From the IMG/VR virus record IMGVR_UViG_3300020595_000010, positions 99,572 through 163,571 of that record: a stretch of 64,000 nt of DNA; one strand, 5' to 3'. Made by a program: the position numbers and the translations under genes. Numbering within the stretch: position 1 is the stretch's first letter; every line of letters starts with the position of its first letter. Under the pieces are notes generated by a model. That model did no database searches and was not told where the DNA came from. It saw only the letters and a list, made by a program, of their open reading frames with translations. This document shows positions 27,869 to 35,839 of this stretch, one piece after another. The stretch is from a virus.

Positions 27869-28852
27869 ATGTATAAATTTCTTCTTTCCCTTGCGGTTAT
27901 ATTACTGCCCTTATCGTTATTTTCCCAATCTCCAGATGCCATAATAGGTGATGTAGAAATTGAAACTGGGTGTATTGGTGATACACCTTTTTATAACATA
28001 AATTATGTTGTATGGAATTTTGGTGATGAAGAAATTACAGACTATTGTATTGAAATTTGGAATGAAGATTATTATCAATGTTTTAGTAGTGATTTATTTG
28101 GGGCTTATGCAATTCCTCCTGGGGAAGGGCAATTCTTTACTACTCCTTATTTTGAAATGGAAGGGCCTGGTAGTATTTTTGTAATGTCTGTTGATGGTAT
28201 TTTAAATGAAATCGTTACTGGAAATAATAATACAACTGTATTCTTACCTGAAATACCTGAGTGTCCTGTTGATTGTTTAAACGATACAATTACTATAACT
28301 TTACCACCAGATACTATTATACAAACGCAAATTGACACCGTTATAACGCAAGAATACGTGTATTTAACCGATACAATTGTGGAATACATAGCAGATACTG
28401 TAGTTGTAGACAATTACATATATACAGTAGATACTTTGGAAGTTGAAGTTTTAGAGTATGTTTTTTTAACAGATACTATCACAAAAATTATTGAAGTAGA
28501 TTGTAATACTGGTTTGCCCTGTAGTGAATTAATTATTGATGGGTGCTGGCCTTGGAATGTTTTTATACCTAATGTACTAACCCCAAATAATGATGGTATA
28601 AATGATGTTTGGGAAATTATTTTTGATTTAGAGTGTTGGGTTGATGTAGAATTTAAGATTTACAATAGATGGGGAAGTTTAGTTTTTGAAGGTTACGGAG
28701 AAGATTATAGCAGTTATCCTTATTGGGATGGTAGTATGCAAGGTGGATCCTCTTATGTGGTTGATGGAATATATGTTTATACTTTCTATGCTAGAAAATA
28801 TAATTCCCCAGAAATATATCAAAAATCTGGGCATCTTACAATATTAAGGTAA
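27869..28852 (+). CDS. Secreted protein with C-terminal CHU_C / T9SS type B sorting domain
   Basis: A 327-residue protein. A Sec signal peptide is at residues 1-19 (LLSLAVILLPLSLFSQ). The N-terminal domain (20-130) is beta-rich with paired Cys. The linker (135-215) has repeated DTI/DTV units spaced by about 15 residues. The last 85 residues match the gliding-motility-associated type B sorting domain: FIPNVLTPNNDGINDVW, VEFKIYNRWGSLVFEG, YPYWDGSMQGG, VVDGIYVYTF and a final SGHLTILR. In Bacteroidetes this domain directs export through the type IX secretion system to the cell surface. It sits right after the tRNAs. A phage gene with this tag implies display or release on the host surface during infection. 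Confidence 0.85.
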   Translation: MYKFLLSLAVILLPLSLFSQSPDAIIGDVEIETGCIGDTPFYNINYVVWNFGDEEITDYCIEIWNEDYYQCFSSDLFGAYAIPPGEGQFFTTPYFEMEGPGSIFVMSVDGILNEIVTGNNNTTVFLPEIPECPVDCLNDTITITLPPDTIIQTQIDTVITQEYVYLTDTIVEYIADTVVVDNYIYTVDTLEVEVLEYVFLTDTITKIIEVDCNTGLPCSELIIDGCWPWNVFIPNVLTPNNDGINDVWEIIFDLECWVDVEFKIYNRWGSLVFEGYGEDYSSYPYWDGSMQGGSSYVVDGIYVYTFYARKYNSPEIYQKSGHLTILR

Positions 28853-28916
28853 AAATTACTTGGATTGCTAGTATTTATACCATATATTATGACTTTAATA
28901 CTATAAAATTTTTAAA

Positions 28917-29105
28917 ATGAGCCATTACGAAGACGCACTTTATGAAGTTTATGAAACAGTACAAAGAGAAGGATTAAAAGAAAAGTTTGACATACAAACT
29001 AAAAAAATGCAATCTCAAGATAAACATAAAAATAAAACTGTGGTTGAAAAGTGGGAGTATGCTTTATATAGGATAAGAGGTGGTAATAGTAAAGATCGTT
29101 ACTAA
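28917..29105 (+). CDS. Small charged protein (62 aa)
   Basis: A 62-residue charged helical protein (YEDALYEVYETVQREGLKEK). A GTATTTATAC about 37 bases ahead is a poor match to the late box. It overlaps nothing and precedes the next gene by two bases. Function unknown. Confidence 0.5.
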   Translation: MSHYEDALYEVYETVQREGLKEKFDIQTKKMQSQDKHKNKTVVEKWEYALYRIRGGNSKDRY

Positions 29106-29107
29106 GT

Positions 29108-29542
29108 ATGAAAAAAATGGATTTTGATAATATATTTAACCTATTTGGTGAAGAAGATGTAAGTAATAATACTACTACTTATACTAATTTAACCTCAACT
29201 CCCCTATATTGGTTAGGTATGCATACAAAACTTATCCTTAATCATATAAATTTTAGGAAAAAAGCAATACGATTGTTAAAAAATTCAAATATGGAGTTAG
29301 ATCCTGCAGAATTAGCAGCTGCCGGTGAAGTAATTGCTTATAATAGAGCTTGGTTTTATATTAAAAAAATAGATCTTAGTAATAAAGATCATGTTGAGGC
29401 TATATTGGCACATGGTGATGATTTTTTGGAAACTTCTTTAGAATTAGCCATCAAACATTTCCAATCCCCAGAAAGAGAAGAGTATGAAAAATGTCTTCAT
29501 CTTTTAGAAGTTCTTAAACTATCAAAAGAATTACGACTTTAA
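29108..29542 (+). CDS. Hypothetical helical protein (144 aa)
   Basis: A 144-residue protein. The N-terminus is acidic and low complexity (NNTTTYTNLTSTPLYW); the rest consists of helices with an ELAAAGEVIAYNRAW segment and a final EREEYEKCLHLLEVLKL helix. It resembles small phage proteins that pair with structural genes but has no recognised domain. Confidence 0.52.
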   Translation: MKKMDFDNIFNLFGEEDVSNNTTTYTNLTSTPLYWLGMHTKLILNHINFRKKAIRLLKNSNMELDPAELAAAGEVIAYNRAWFYIKKIDLSNKDHVEAILAHGDDFLETSLELAIKHFQSPEREEYEKCLHLLEVLKLSKELRL

Positions 29543-29631
29543 GTAGGATACCAGAGAAATTTTGGGTACCTTGGAAATACGGGTTTTGAAGATATTTAGG
29601 AAAATGAAAGAATAGGAAATGAGGAGTATAG

Positions 29632-29664
29632 GTTGGATGAATGAGGGGGTTATTGTATATTATA
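29632..29664 (+). promoter_or_regulatory. Bacteroidetes-type promoter (variant)
   Basis: GTTG 29632-29635, exactly 20 bases, TATATTATA 29656-29664. The 147-base gap between genes holds only this site. It would serve the sigma-factor operon starting at 29690. Confidence 0.62.
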
Positions 29665-29689
29665 GACACATTAATAAAATAAAAATAAT

Positions 29690-29887
29690 ATGGCATTTAG
29701 AAACAAAGAATTGGTTGACAAAGGGTTTGTAAATATTAAATCCGGAGTTAAAACATTAGATCTAATGGTATCCCGTGGAGGAAGCGACATTGATACTTTT
29801 AGAAAAAAAATAAAAGAGGTTTATGATAAAATTGAAGAGGTAGAATCTTTAGTTGAACGCGAAGCCGGAGTTCTAAGAAACGGATAA
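29690..29887 (+). CDS. Small helical protein (65 aa)
   Basis: First gene behind the 29632 promoter. A 65-residue helical hairpin pattern (TFRKKIKEVYDKIEEVESLVE) likely forms a coiled coil. Function unknown. Confidence 0.55.
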   Translation: MAFRNKELVDKGFVNIKSGVKTLDLMVSRGGSDIDTFRKKIKEVYDKIEEVESLVEREAGVLRNG

Positions 29888-29903
29888 TACAAAAATAAAA
29901 GTT

Positions 29904-30677
29904 ATGAAATTAACAGCAGACCAAATTCAAATGAATTGGGTGGAATTTTTGAGTAATATTGATACTTATATTTCCTCTCCTCGTAAAGAACAACTAACTA
30001 AATTTTATGAAAAGTATGCGGAACGTATTATGTTTATGCCTGCTGCTCATAAAAAAGAATATCACTCTGCCTTTCCTGGAGGTTATGTAGATCATGTTAA
30101 TAGAGTAGTTAAAGCTGCTTTATCAATGTCTGCTGTTTGGGAAGGTTTTGGTTGTGATATGACTACTTTTACTACTGAAGAATTAGTATTCTCAGCTATT
30201 AATCATGATTTAGGTAAAATGGGGGATGATAACCATGAAGCTTATATCCCACAAACTGATAAATGGAGAAAAGATAAACTAGGTGAAGATTATATGTTTA
30301 ATAAAGAATTAGCATTTTCAGCTGTCCCAGATAGAGGATTATTTTTACTTCAAGATAATAACATTAAATATACATTTAATGAAATGGTAGCAATCCAAAC
30401 ACATGATGGGTTATATGATTCAGCTAATGAAAAATATTTAAAGGGTTATATGCCAGAACAAAAACCACGCACTTCATTACCATTTATTTTACATCAAGCA
30501 GATATGATGGCAGCTAGAATTGAATTTGAAATTGAATGGTTGCCTAAATTTAAAAATAACTTGGATACCAGTAAAAATAATTTTACATTGGGTAATAATA
30601 AGAAAACCTCTACAAAAAATAAAGCCTTAGGCTCTATTAAAAGTGAAGGTTTACAAAACATTTTTGATAAACTATAA
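29904..30677 (+). CDS. HD-domain phosphohydrolase
   Basis: A 257-residue HD-superfamily protein. Metal-ligand positions are visible: His in GGYVDHVNRVV, the HD pair in AINHDLGKMG, a distal His in AIQTHDGLYD and Asp in LHQADMMAARIE. HD enzymes hydrolyse phosphate esters such as nucleotides or cyclic nucleotides; a phage copy might degrade dNTPs or a host immune signal. The C-terminus is a Lys/Asn-rich tail. Start uses AAAATAAAAGTTATG. In one operon with the gp55-like sigma. Confidence 0.82.
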   Translation: MKLTADQIQMNWVEFLSNIDTYISSPRKEQLTKFYEKYAERIMFMPAAHKKEYHSAFPGGYVDHVNRVVKAALSMSAVWEGFGCDMTTFTTEELVFSAINHDLGKMGDDNHEAYIPQTDKWRKDKLGEDYMFNKELAFSAVPDRGLFLLQDNNIKYTFNEMVAIQTHDGLYDSANEKYLKGYMPEQKPRTSLPFILHQADMMAARIEFEIEWLPKFKNNLDTSKNNFTLGNNKKTSTKNKALGSIKSEGLQNIFDKL

Positions 30678-30679
30678 AT

Positions 30680-30973
30680 ATGGAAATTTATCCAACTACA
30701 TTATTTGTAACAATTGCAATTTTAAGCATTTTAGTTTTAGTCTTAGGATATACAACTTTTAATTTACTTAAGAAAAATGAAAGAGCAGAAGATATAGTAT
30801 TAGGATATCTTGATTATTTAGATAAAATATCCAGGGTAATAGAAGTTGCCGATGAAAAGGTAAAAAAAATTGATGTAAAAGGATCTTTTGAGTCAGATGA
30901 TGAGGTAGGTTTTTTCTTTAAGCAAATTAAACAAATTCAAGAAATTCTAAATGATTTCCAATTAAAAGAATAA
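30680..30973 (+). CDS. Single-pass membrane protein (97 aa)
   Basis: Two bases after the HD gene. One hydrophobic segment at residues 8-27 (FVTIAILSILVLVLGY), then a cytoplasmic helical tail (KISRVIEVADEKVKK). The arrangement matches small inner-membrane adaptors; function unknown. Confidence 0.6.
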   Translation: MEIYPTTLFVTIAILSILVLVLGYTTFNLLKKNERAEDIVLGYLDYLDKISRVIEVADEKVKKIDVKGSFESDDEVGFFFKQIKQIQEILNDFQLKE

Positions 30974-30981
30974 AATAGCAG

Positions 30982-31794
30982 ATGGATGAAATAATAAGGA
31001 GGCATAAATCATTACCTCAGAAAAAAGTATATTTTTCAAAAGTGACAGAAGCAGCGATTGTAAGATACAATCGCTCCTCTGATCCCGAAGAGCGAAGTGA
31101 TATATATGCCGAACATATACATTGGGGTTTTTATAAACTTACAGAAAATATCATCCATACTTTTAAGTTTTATCATACTGATGGGGTAGAAAATTTAGAA
31201 GATTTACAACATGAGATAATTACCTTTTTATTATCTAAAATACATCTATTTAATCCTGAAAATGGAGCTAAAGCCTATTCATATTTTGGAACTATAGTTA
31301 AACGTTGGTTAATAGTATACAACCAAAAAAATTACGGTAAAAAAATAAAAAATATAGCAATTTCAGATTTAAATCACTACTCACAATTAGATACATCAGA
31401 TCCTTCATTTATTATATCACAAAATAGATTAGATGATACTCAAGTTTTAGTTGAAGATGAAGAATTTAGTAGTAGAAATTTAAAAGAAAATAAAGACTAT
31501 AAATATGAAGATCGTTTATCTTTATTTATAGACCAATATGTAAAATATTGTACTGATAGAATTTATGTTTTATTTCCTAAAGGTAATGATGCTACTATAG
31601 CTGATGCCATTTTAGAATTATTTAGAAAAAGAGATGCCATTGATGTATTTAATAAAAAGGCACTTTATATCTACATTCGTGAGATGGTAGATGTTAAAAC
31701 TCCAAAAATAACTAAAATAGCTAATAAATTATATGCTATATTTAAAGAAAAGTATATGTTTTATTTAGAACATGGCTACTTTCCACCAAAATAG
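30982..31794 (+). CDS. gp55-like late-transcription sigma factor
   Basis: A 270-residue protein. Residues 60-120 show the sigma region-2 layout used by T4 gp55 homologues: an ENLEDLQHEIITFLLSKIH helix, then AYSYFGTIVKRWLIVYNQK, the -10 recognition helix. Region 4 is absent or weak, as in gp55. The C-terminal third is helical with TKIANKLYAIFKEKYM, which could contain a clamp- or coactivator-binding end. T4 gp55 lets RNA polymerase read late promoters; here the late-type ATATTTATAA box follows 12 bases after this gene and recurs upstream of tail and internal-protein genes. Assignment is by pattern. Confidence 0.72.
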   Translation: MDEIIRRHKSLPQKKVYFSKVTEAAIVRYNRSSDPEERSDIYAEHIHWGFYKLTENIIHTFKFYHTDGVENLEDLQHEIITFLLSKIHLFNPENGAKAYSYFGTIVKRWLIVYNQKNYGKKIKNIAISDLNHYSQLDTSDPSFIISQNRLDDTQVLVEDEEFSSRNLKENKDYKYEDRLSLFIDQYVKYCTDRIYVLFPKGNDATIADAILELFRKRDAIDVFNKKALYIYIREMVDVKTPKITKIANKLYAIFKEKYMFYLEHGYFPPK

Positions 31795-31806
31795 TTTTAA
31801 TAATGC

Positions 31807-31816
31807 ATATTTATAA
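31807..31816 (+). promoter_or_regulatory. Late-type promoter box
   Basis: Perfect ATATTTATAA between the sigma gene and the tail module, 11 bases before ATG 31828. It opens the structural operon. Confidence 0.75.
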
Positions 31817-31827
31817 TCAAAAACATT

Positions 31828-32166
31828 ATGGGACAGTTAGATTCATACGTTTTTGGGGATAAAAAATTTTCTGATTTATTAGAAGAAATCTACCAAAACC
31901 AAAAAAAGAGAGATACTCAAGTAGTAGCTTTAATATCAGAATTAAAACCTTTAGTTCAAGAAATAGGTGATGCTACTCTTATAGTTCCTCTTATTAAAGA
32001 ATATATGGAAATTGGAGTTAAAAATGATGATGCTCTAATTAAAATGGCTACTATTGTTCAAAGAGCGCTTCAAAACCAAGATGAAGATGGTGGATTAGGA
32101 ATTAGTGAAGAAGAAAAAGAACAATTATTAGCTGAGATGGAAAAAATTTCAAAAGAAAATAAATAA
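31828..32166 (+). CDS. Hypothetical helical virion-operon protein (112 aa)
   Basis: First gene of the tail operon. Acidic and helical (DLLEEIYQNQKKRDTQVVALISELKPL), ending in an EEEKEQLLAEMEKISKENK helix. Likely a tail assembly or baseplate accessory protein; I recognise no family. Confidence 0.55.
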   Translation: MGQLDSYVFGDKKFSDLLEEIYQNQKKRDTQVVALISELKPLVQEIGDATLIVPLIKEYMEIGVKNDDALIKMATIVQRALQNQDEDGGLGISEEEKEQLLAEMEKISKENK

Positions 32167-33398
32167 TGGCTCAACAACCTACAGGATTAAATTCACTTAA
32201 GGGCACACCATCAGTTAAACCTCAAAATTCTGGGGTATTTGCAGCTAGGGTAAGACATGCTATGGTGGACGAACAAACTGAAAACAAAGCATTTAAAGAT
32301 TTTGGCAATTGGAGTTCTATAGGTTGTTTATTTTTTGATAAATTAAATACCCCAAACCCCAGCCCCCAATTTACAACTGATAACTTTGCAAGACCTTTAT
32401 TTCCTAATAATTCTAATATACCTTTAAAAAACGAAATAGTTTACATAATATCATTACCAAACAGTAATGTTCAAGGTGATGTTAATGACCAAACATATTA
32501 TTACTTTCAGGCAATAAATATTTGGAATAGCACACATCATAATGCTATCCCAGATCCTATTAATGGGGAATCAACACCCGCAGCACAATCTCAAGATTAC
32601 GAACAAACAACTGCTGGTTCAATTAGAAGAGTTTCTGATGGTAGTACTGAAATTGATTTAGGTAAAGATTTTAAAGAAAAACTATCTATAAGAAATCTTC
32701 AACCCTATGAAGGTGATTTAATATATCAAGGAAGATGGGGACAATCTCTTAGATTTGGTTCAACTAATAAAGATGCAACAATCCCCAATACATGGTCTAA
32801 ATCAGGAGAAAACGGTGATGCTATTACAATAATAAAAAATGGACAACATGAAGAAGATAGTGACCCTTGGATTCCACAAGTAGAAGACATAAACACAGAT
32901 AAATCTAGTATTTATTTAACAACTACTCAAGAAGTACCAATTGATTTAGCTAGTAAAAGTTATAAATCATATGCTTCATCACCAACAGCAGCTCCTATTT
33001 TTAAAGAAGAACAAGTAATTTTAAATTCAGGTAGATTATTATTTAATTCAAAATCAGATTCTATTTTACTTTCATCTTTTGATACTATAAATCTAAACTC
33101 AGTAAATAGTGTAAATATAGATACCCCAAAAACCATAGTATCATCTCCTGAAATTTATTTAGGTGATAAGGGTGCTACTGAACCCATAATATTAGGTGAT
33201 AAGTTTCTTTCAGATTTTTCATCATTAATGACATCATTAATATCATTATGTAGTGCATTAGGAACACCAATTGGTACACCAATTCCTTTTGTCCCTAACG
33301 CAGCTATCCCAGCTCCTGCTACACAAACACTTGTTAAAGCACAAACAATGCTTAATAAAATTCAAATGTATAAATCTAAAGTAAGTAAATCTAAATAA
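32166..33398 (+). CDS. Baseplate hub/spike-like protein (gp5-type OB domain)
   Basis: A 410-residue protein. The centre has LQPYEGDLIYQGRWGQSLRFGST, which matches the OB-fold/needle region of baseplate hub proteins in marine T4-like phages. Downstream there is a strand-repeat section (ILLSSFDTINLNSVNSVNIDTP) with spaced hydrophobics like a beta-helix or spike, and a helical C-terminus. It lacks the lysozyme domain of T4 gp5. The hub forms the tail tip that punctures the host envelope. Follows its neighbour with a one-base overlap. Confidence 0.72.
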   Translation: MAQQPTGLNSLKGTPSVKPQNSGVFAARVRHAMVDEQTENKAFKDFGNWSSIGCLFFDKLNTPNPSPQFTTDNFARPLFPNNSNIPLKNEIVYIISLPNSNVQGDVNDQTYYYFQAINIWNSTHHNAIPDPINGESTPAAQSQDYEQTTAGSIRRVSDGSTEIDLGKDFKEKLSIRNLQPYEGDLIYQGRWGQSLRFGSTNKDATIPNTWSKSGENGDAITIIKNGQHEEDSDPWIPQVEDINTDKSSIYLTTTQEVPIDLASKSYKSYASSPTAAPIFKEEQVILNSGRLLFNSKSDSILLSSFDTINLNSVNSVNIDTPKTIVSSPEIYLGDKGATEPIILGDKFLSDFSSLMTSLISLCSALGTPIGTPIPFVPNAAIPAPATQTLVKAQTMLNKIQMYKSKVSKSK

Positions 33399-35050
33399 TG
33401 TCGTTTCTATCTAGCCTTCTAATAAAAACAATTACAAAAGTAATTAAAAACTTAACTAAGTTTGAAGTTGCTATTGATGCTCTTATAGATAGATTTAAGG
33501 CATCCTGCCCCCCAAAAGCAGAATTACTAAATATAGTAAAACAAAAAAACCAAATACAGGGAGCTCTTGAAAATGTTGTTGGTGCTTTTAATACTGTAGA
33601 AGCTACAGCTGAAACTACCAATACTATAGTTACTACGGTAAGTACAGCCGTTAAGGTAATAAAAGCCATCCCTATACCAACATCAGTCCCACCAGGTGTT
33701 GGTATTCCTATAAATGTTATTACACTTCTAGCAGATTCTTTAGATACTTTAGGTGATTTATTAAAAGGAGCTAAAGGTGCTCTTAAAGTAGTACCATCTG
33801 CCGGTAAAACTATACAAGAAGCTGCTCAAACTATAGTTACAAAATTACAAACTTTAGATGGTGTGTTAAATGTTTGCATTGAAGAATTAGCACAAAATGG
33901 GGGTGAAGATGGTGGGCCTATGACTCAACAAGAAGTAAATGATTTAATTAATGAAATAGGAAATGTAGCAGCTGAATCCGGAAATTTTGTAAACCCAAAC
34001 CTAAATACTGCCAATGAAGATGATTTATTATCACAACTAAGCCCTAATAGTGGTAATCCTCTTTTATATCAAAGACAACCTACAATTTTTATTCCATTAG
34101 ACCCTGATGGTAACTACACAAAGGGTGAAATAGACCCAGGATCTGGCCAGCAAATAATTAAAGATGAAAGTGGTAGATTTGGATATAATGCTGGGTTTGA
34201 TTGGAGATTAACTATAGAATATAATGATGATAATGAATATTCATTCCCACAAAGAAGAGTAAAAGCAACAAACATAAATCCTTCTAATTTTAATATATTT
34301 AAAGGAATTAATGTTTATAATATAGGACCACCAATTGGTACTATGGAAGAACGAGGAGCATATTCATATAGTACATCAGTTAAAGTATTAATAGATGAAG
34401 TTAAATTTAATGTTGATTCACTTAATGTTAGATATTGGCAAAATAAATGGGTTCTTGATAATATGGAAGAAGCTGATGATGATGATAGAATAGATGGTGA
34501 TGGAAATGTAAGTGGTGGGGGTACAGATGGAAATACAACAGCACCTGGGGGTACAAACCCTCCACCACTACCCCCAGTTACTGTATTACTACCTAATGGT
34601 GTAACTATGTCTGATTTAGATATTACTTTACCTATTGTACAAAATGGGTCTGGTACTTATTATAAACAAATATTTGTTGAAACCACACAACCTAATAAAT
34701 CTGTTTATTTAAAAATAGACACAGGAGGTAATGAAGTTCAAAATCAATACGTTCAAGGAGACTATGGCCAGCCTGAATATGGTAGTTATTTACAAGGTGA
34801 AGTTAAGGTAAGAATTGATTCAAATTTTAATAACGCCGGTAGTGGTGAAGATGGAAATGTAGTAACAGTGAAAACCGTAGATCGAGAAGCTATAGAAGTT
34901 AAAATTCAATATGCTGAACCCGGGCAATATTTACTTAAATACACAGTTGTATTTAAAGATTATGATCCACCTGGGTTTACAAAAGAAATCCAATCTAATC
35001 AGGGGGGAATAATTTCTCTATCAACTGGAAGTTTCTTTGAAGGAGATTAA
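33398..35050 (+). CDS. Virion structural protein (550 aa)
   Basis: A 550-residue protein next to the hub gene. The first 170 residues are helical and Ala/Val/Thr-rich (NTIVTTVSTAVKVIKAIPIP), as in tail inner-tube or baseplate linker proteins; the rest is beta-rich with acidic loops. A low-complexity G/T/P segment (about 375-395, GGGTDGNTTAPGGTNPPPLP) separates a C-terminal beta domain. Probable baseplate component; no named family. Confidence 0.6.
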   Translation: MSFLSSLLIKTITKVIKNLTKFEVAIDALIDRFKASCPPKAELLNIVKQKNQIQGALENVVGAFNTVEATAETTNTIVTTVSTAVKVIKAIPIPTSVPPGVGIPINVITLLADSLDTLGDLLKGAKGALKVVPSAGKTIQEAAQTIVTKLQTLDGVLNVCIEELAQNGGEDGGPMTQQEVNDLINEIGNVAAESGNFVNPNLNTANEDDLLSQLSPNSGNPLLYQRQPTIFIPLDPDGNYTKGEIDPGSGQQIIKDESGRFGYNAGFDWRLTIEYNDDNEYSFPQRRVKATNINPSNFNIFKGINVYNIGPPIGTMEERGAYSYSTSVKVLIDEVKFNVDSLNVRYWQNKWVLDNMEEADDDDRIDGDGNVSGGGTDGNTTAPGGTNPPPLPPVTVLLPNGVTMSDLDITLPIVQNGSGTYYKQIFVETTQPNKSVYLKIDTGGNEVQNQYVQGDYGQPEYGSYLQGEVKVRIDSNFNNAGSGEDGNVVTVKTVDREAIEVKIQYAEPGQYLLKYTVVFKDYDPPGFTKEIQSNQGGIISLSTGSFFEGD

Positions 35051-35066
35051 AAAATTTAATAATTTA

Positions 35067-35076
35067 ATATTTATAA
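35067..35076 (+). promoter_or_regulatory. Late-type promoter box, leaderless arrangement
   Basis: Perfect ATATTTATAA, six bases ahead of ATG 35083, the same tight spacing as at 12762. Confidence 0.7.
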
Positions 35077-35082
35077 TAAAAA

Positions 35083-35427
35083 ATGAAGTCATCACAATTA
35101 AAAACTCTAATTAAAGAATCAGTAAAAGAAGCAATTCAAGAAGAATTGAAGGAAATTTTACTGGAAGCTGTTAAGACTCCAAAAGTTACAACTATAGCAT
35201 CAGTACCTCATCAAACTGTTGTAGAGCAACAAACTCCACAACAACCTGTTATGAGTGCGGAAGAAAAAAGATCAGCATATTCAAATATATTAGGTGATAT
35301 GAGCGGACAATTTACATCAGCTCAAGTACAACCTAAATTTAACCCACAAGGCGGAGATGCAATTAATGGATCATTACCCCCAGGTGAAGTTGATATGGCA
35401 CAAATATCAGGATTGTTAAAAAAATAA
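35083..35427 (+). CDS. Small structural/leader-bearing protein (114 aa)
   Basis: Begins with an amphipathic helix (MKSSQLKTLIKESVKEAIQ) resembling the leaders of the 53-64 kb proteins, with a LLEA at about residue 27-30 that could be a prohead-protease site. The remainder is Pro/Gln-rich and probably disordered. Position before gp25 suggests a tail or baseplate role; packaging is an alternative. Confidence 0.5.
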   Translation: MKSSQLKTLIKESVKEAIQEELKEILLEAVKTPKVTTIASVPHQTVVEQQTPQQPVMSAEEKRSAYSNILGDMSGQFTSAQVQPKFNPQGGDAINGSLPPGEVDMAQISGLLKK

Positions 35428-35431
35428 ATAA

Positions 35432-35839
35432 ATGGCAAGAATTTTACAAAACAGATTTCCAATTGACTCAGTAGGCCGTAAAGCTGTTGGGTTTGGATTT
35501 CCCTTAAATGGGCCTGCTGTTTTTGTACCTACATTTACAACTAGAGAGCAAACAAAATCCAATTTAATCAATTATTTATTAACCAATAGAGGAGAAAGAG
35601 TATTTAATCCTATGTTTGGGGCAGATTTAAGAAATTTATTATTTGAAAATGTTTTAGATCGAACAACCGACGAATTACAAGAACGAATACAAAATGATAT
35701 TAAAAATTATTTCCCACAAGTAGATATAAAAGAAATTCTATTTGATAATCAACCTGATAGAAATACTATAAGTTTTACATTAACATATACTGTAGCAAAC
35801 TTTGGGATAACTGATGACATAACTATATTACTACAATAA
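35432..35839 (+). CDS. Baseplate wedge protein gp25-like
   Basis: A 135-residue GPW/gp25-family protein. The family core is clear: TREQTKSNLINYLLTNRGER, FNPMFGADLRNLLFE and a closing beta strand pair. Length fits the family (about 130). gp25 joins gp6 and gp53 in the wedge that organises sheath assembly. One-base overlap links it to the gp6-like gene. Confidence 0.9.
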   Translation: MARILQNRFPIDSVGRKAVGFGFPLNGPAVFVPTFTTREQTKSNLINYLLTNRGERVFNPMFGADLRNLLFENVLDRTTDELQERIQNDIKNYFPQVDIKEILFDNQPDRNTISFTLTYTVANFGITDDITILLQ

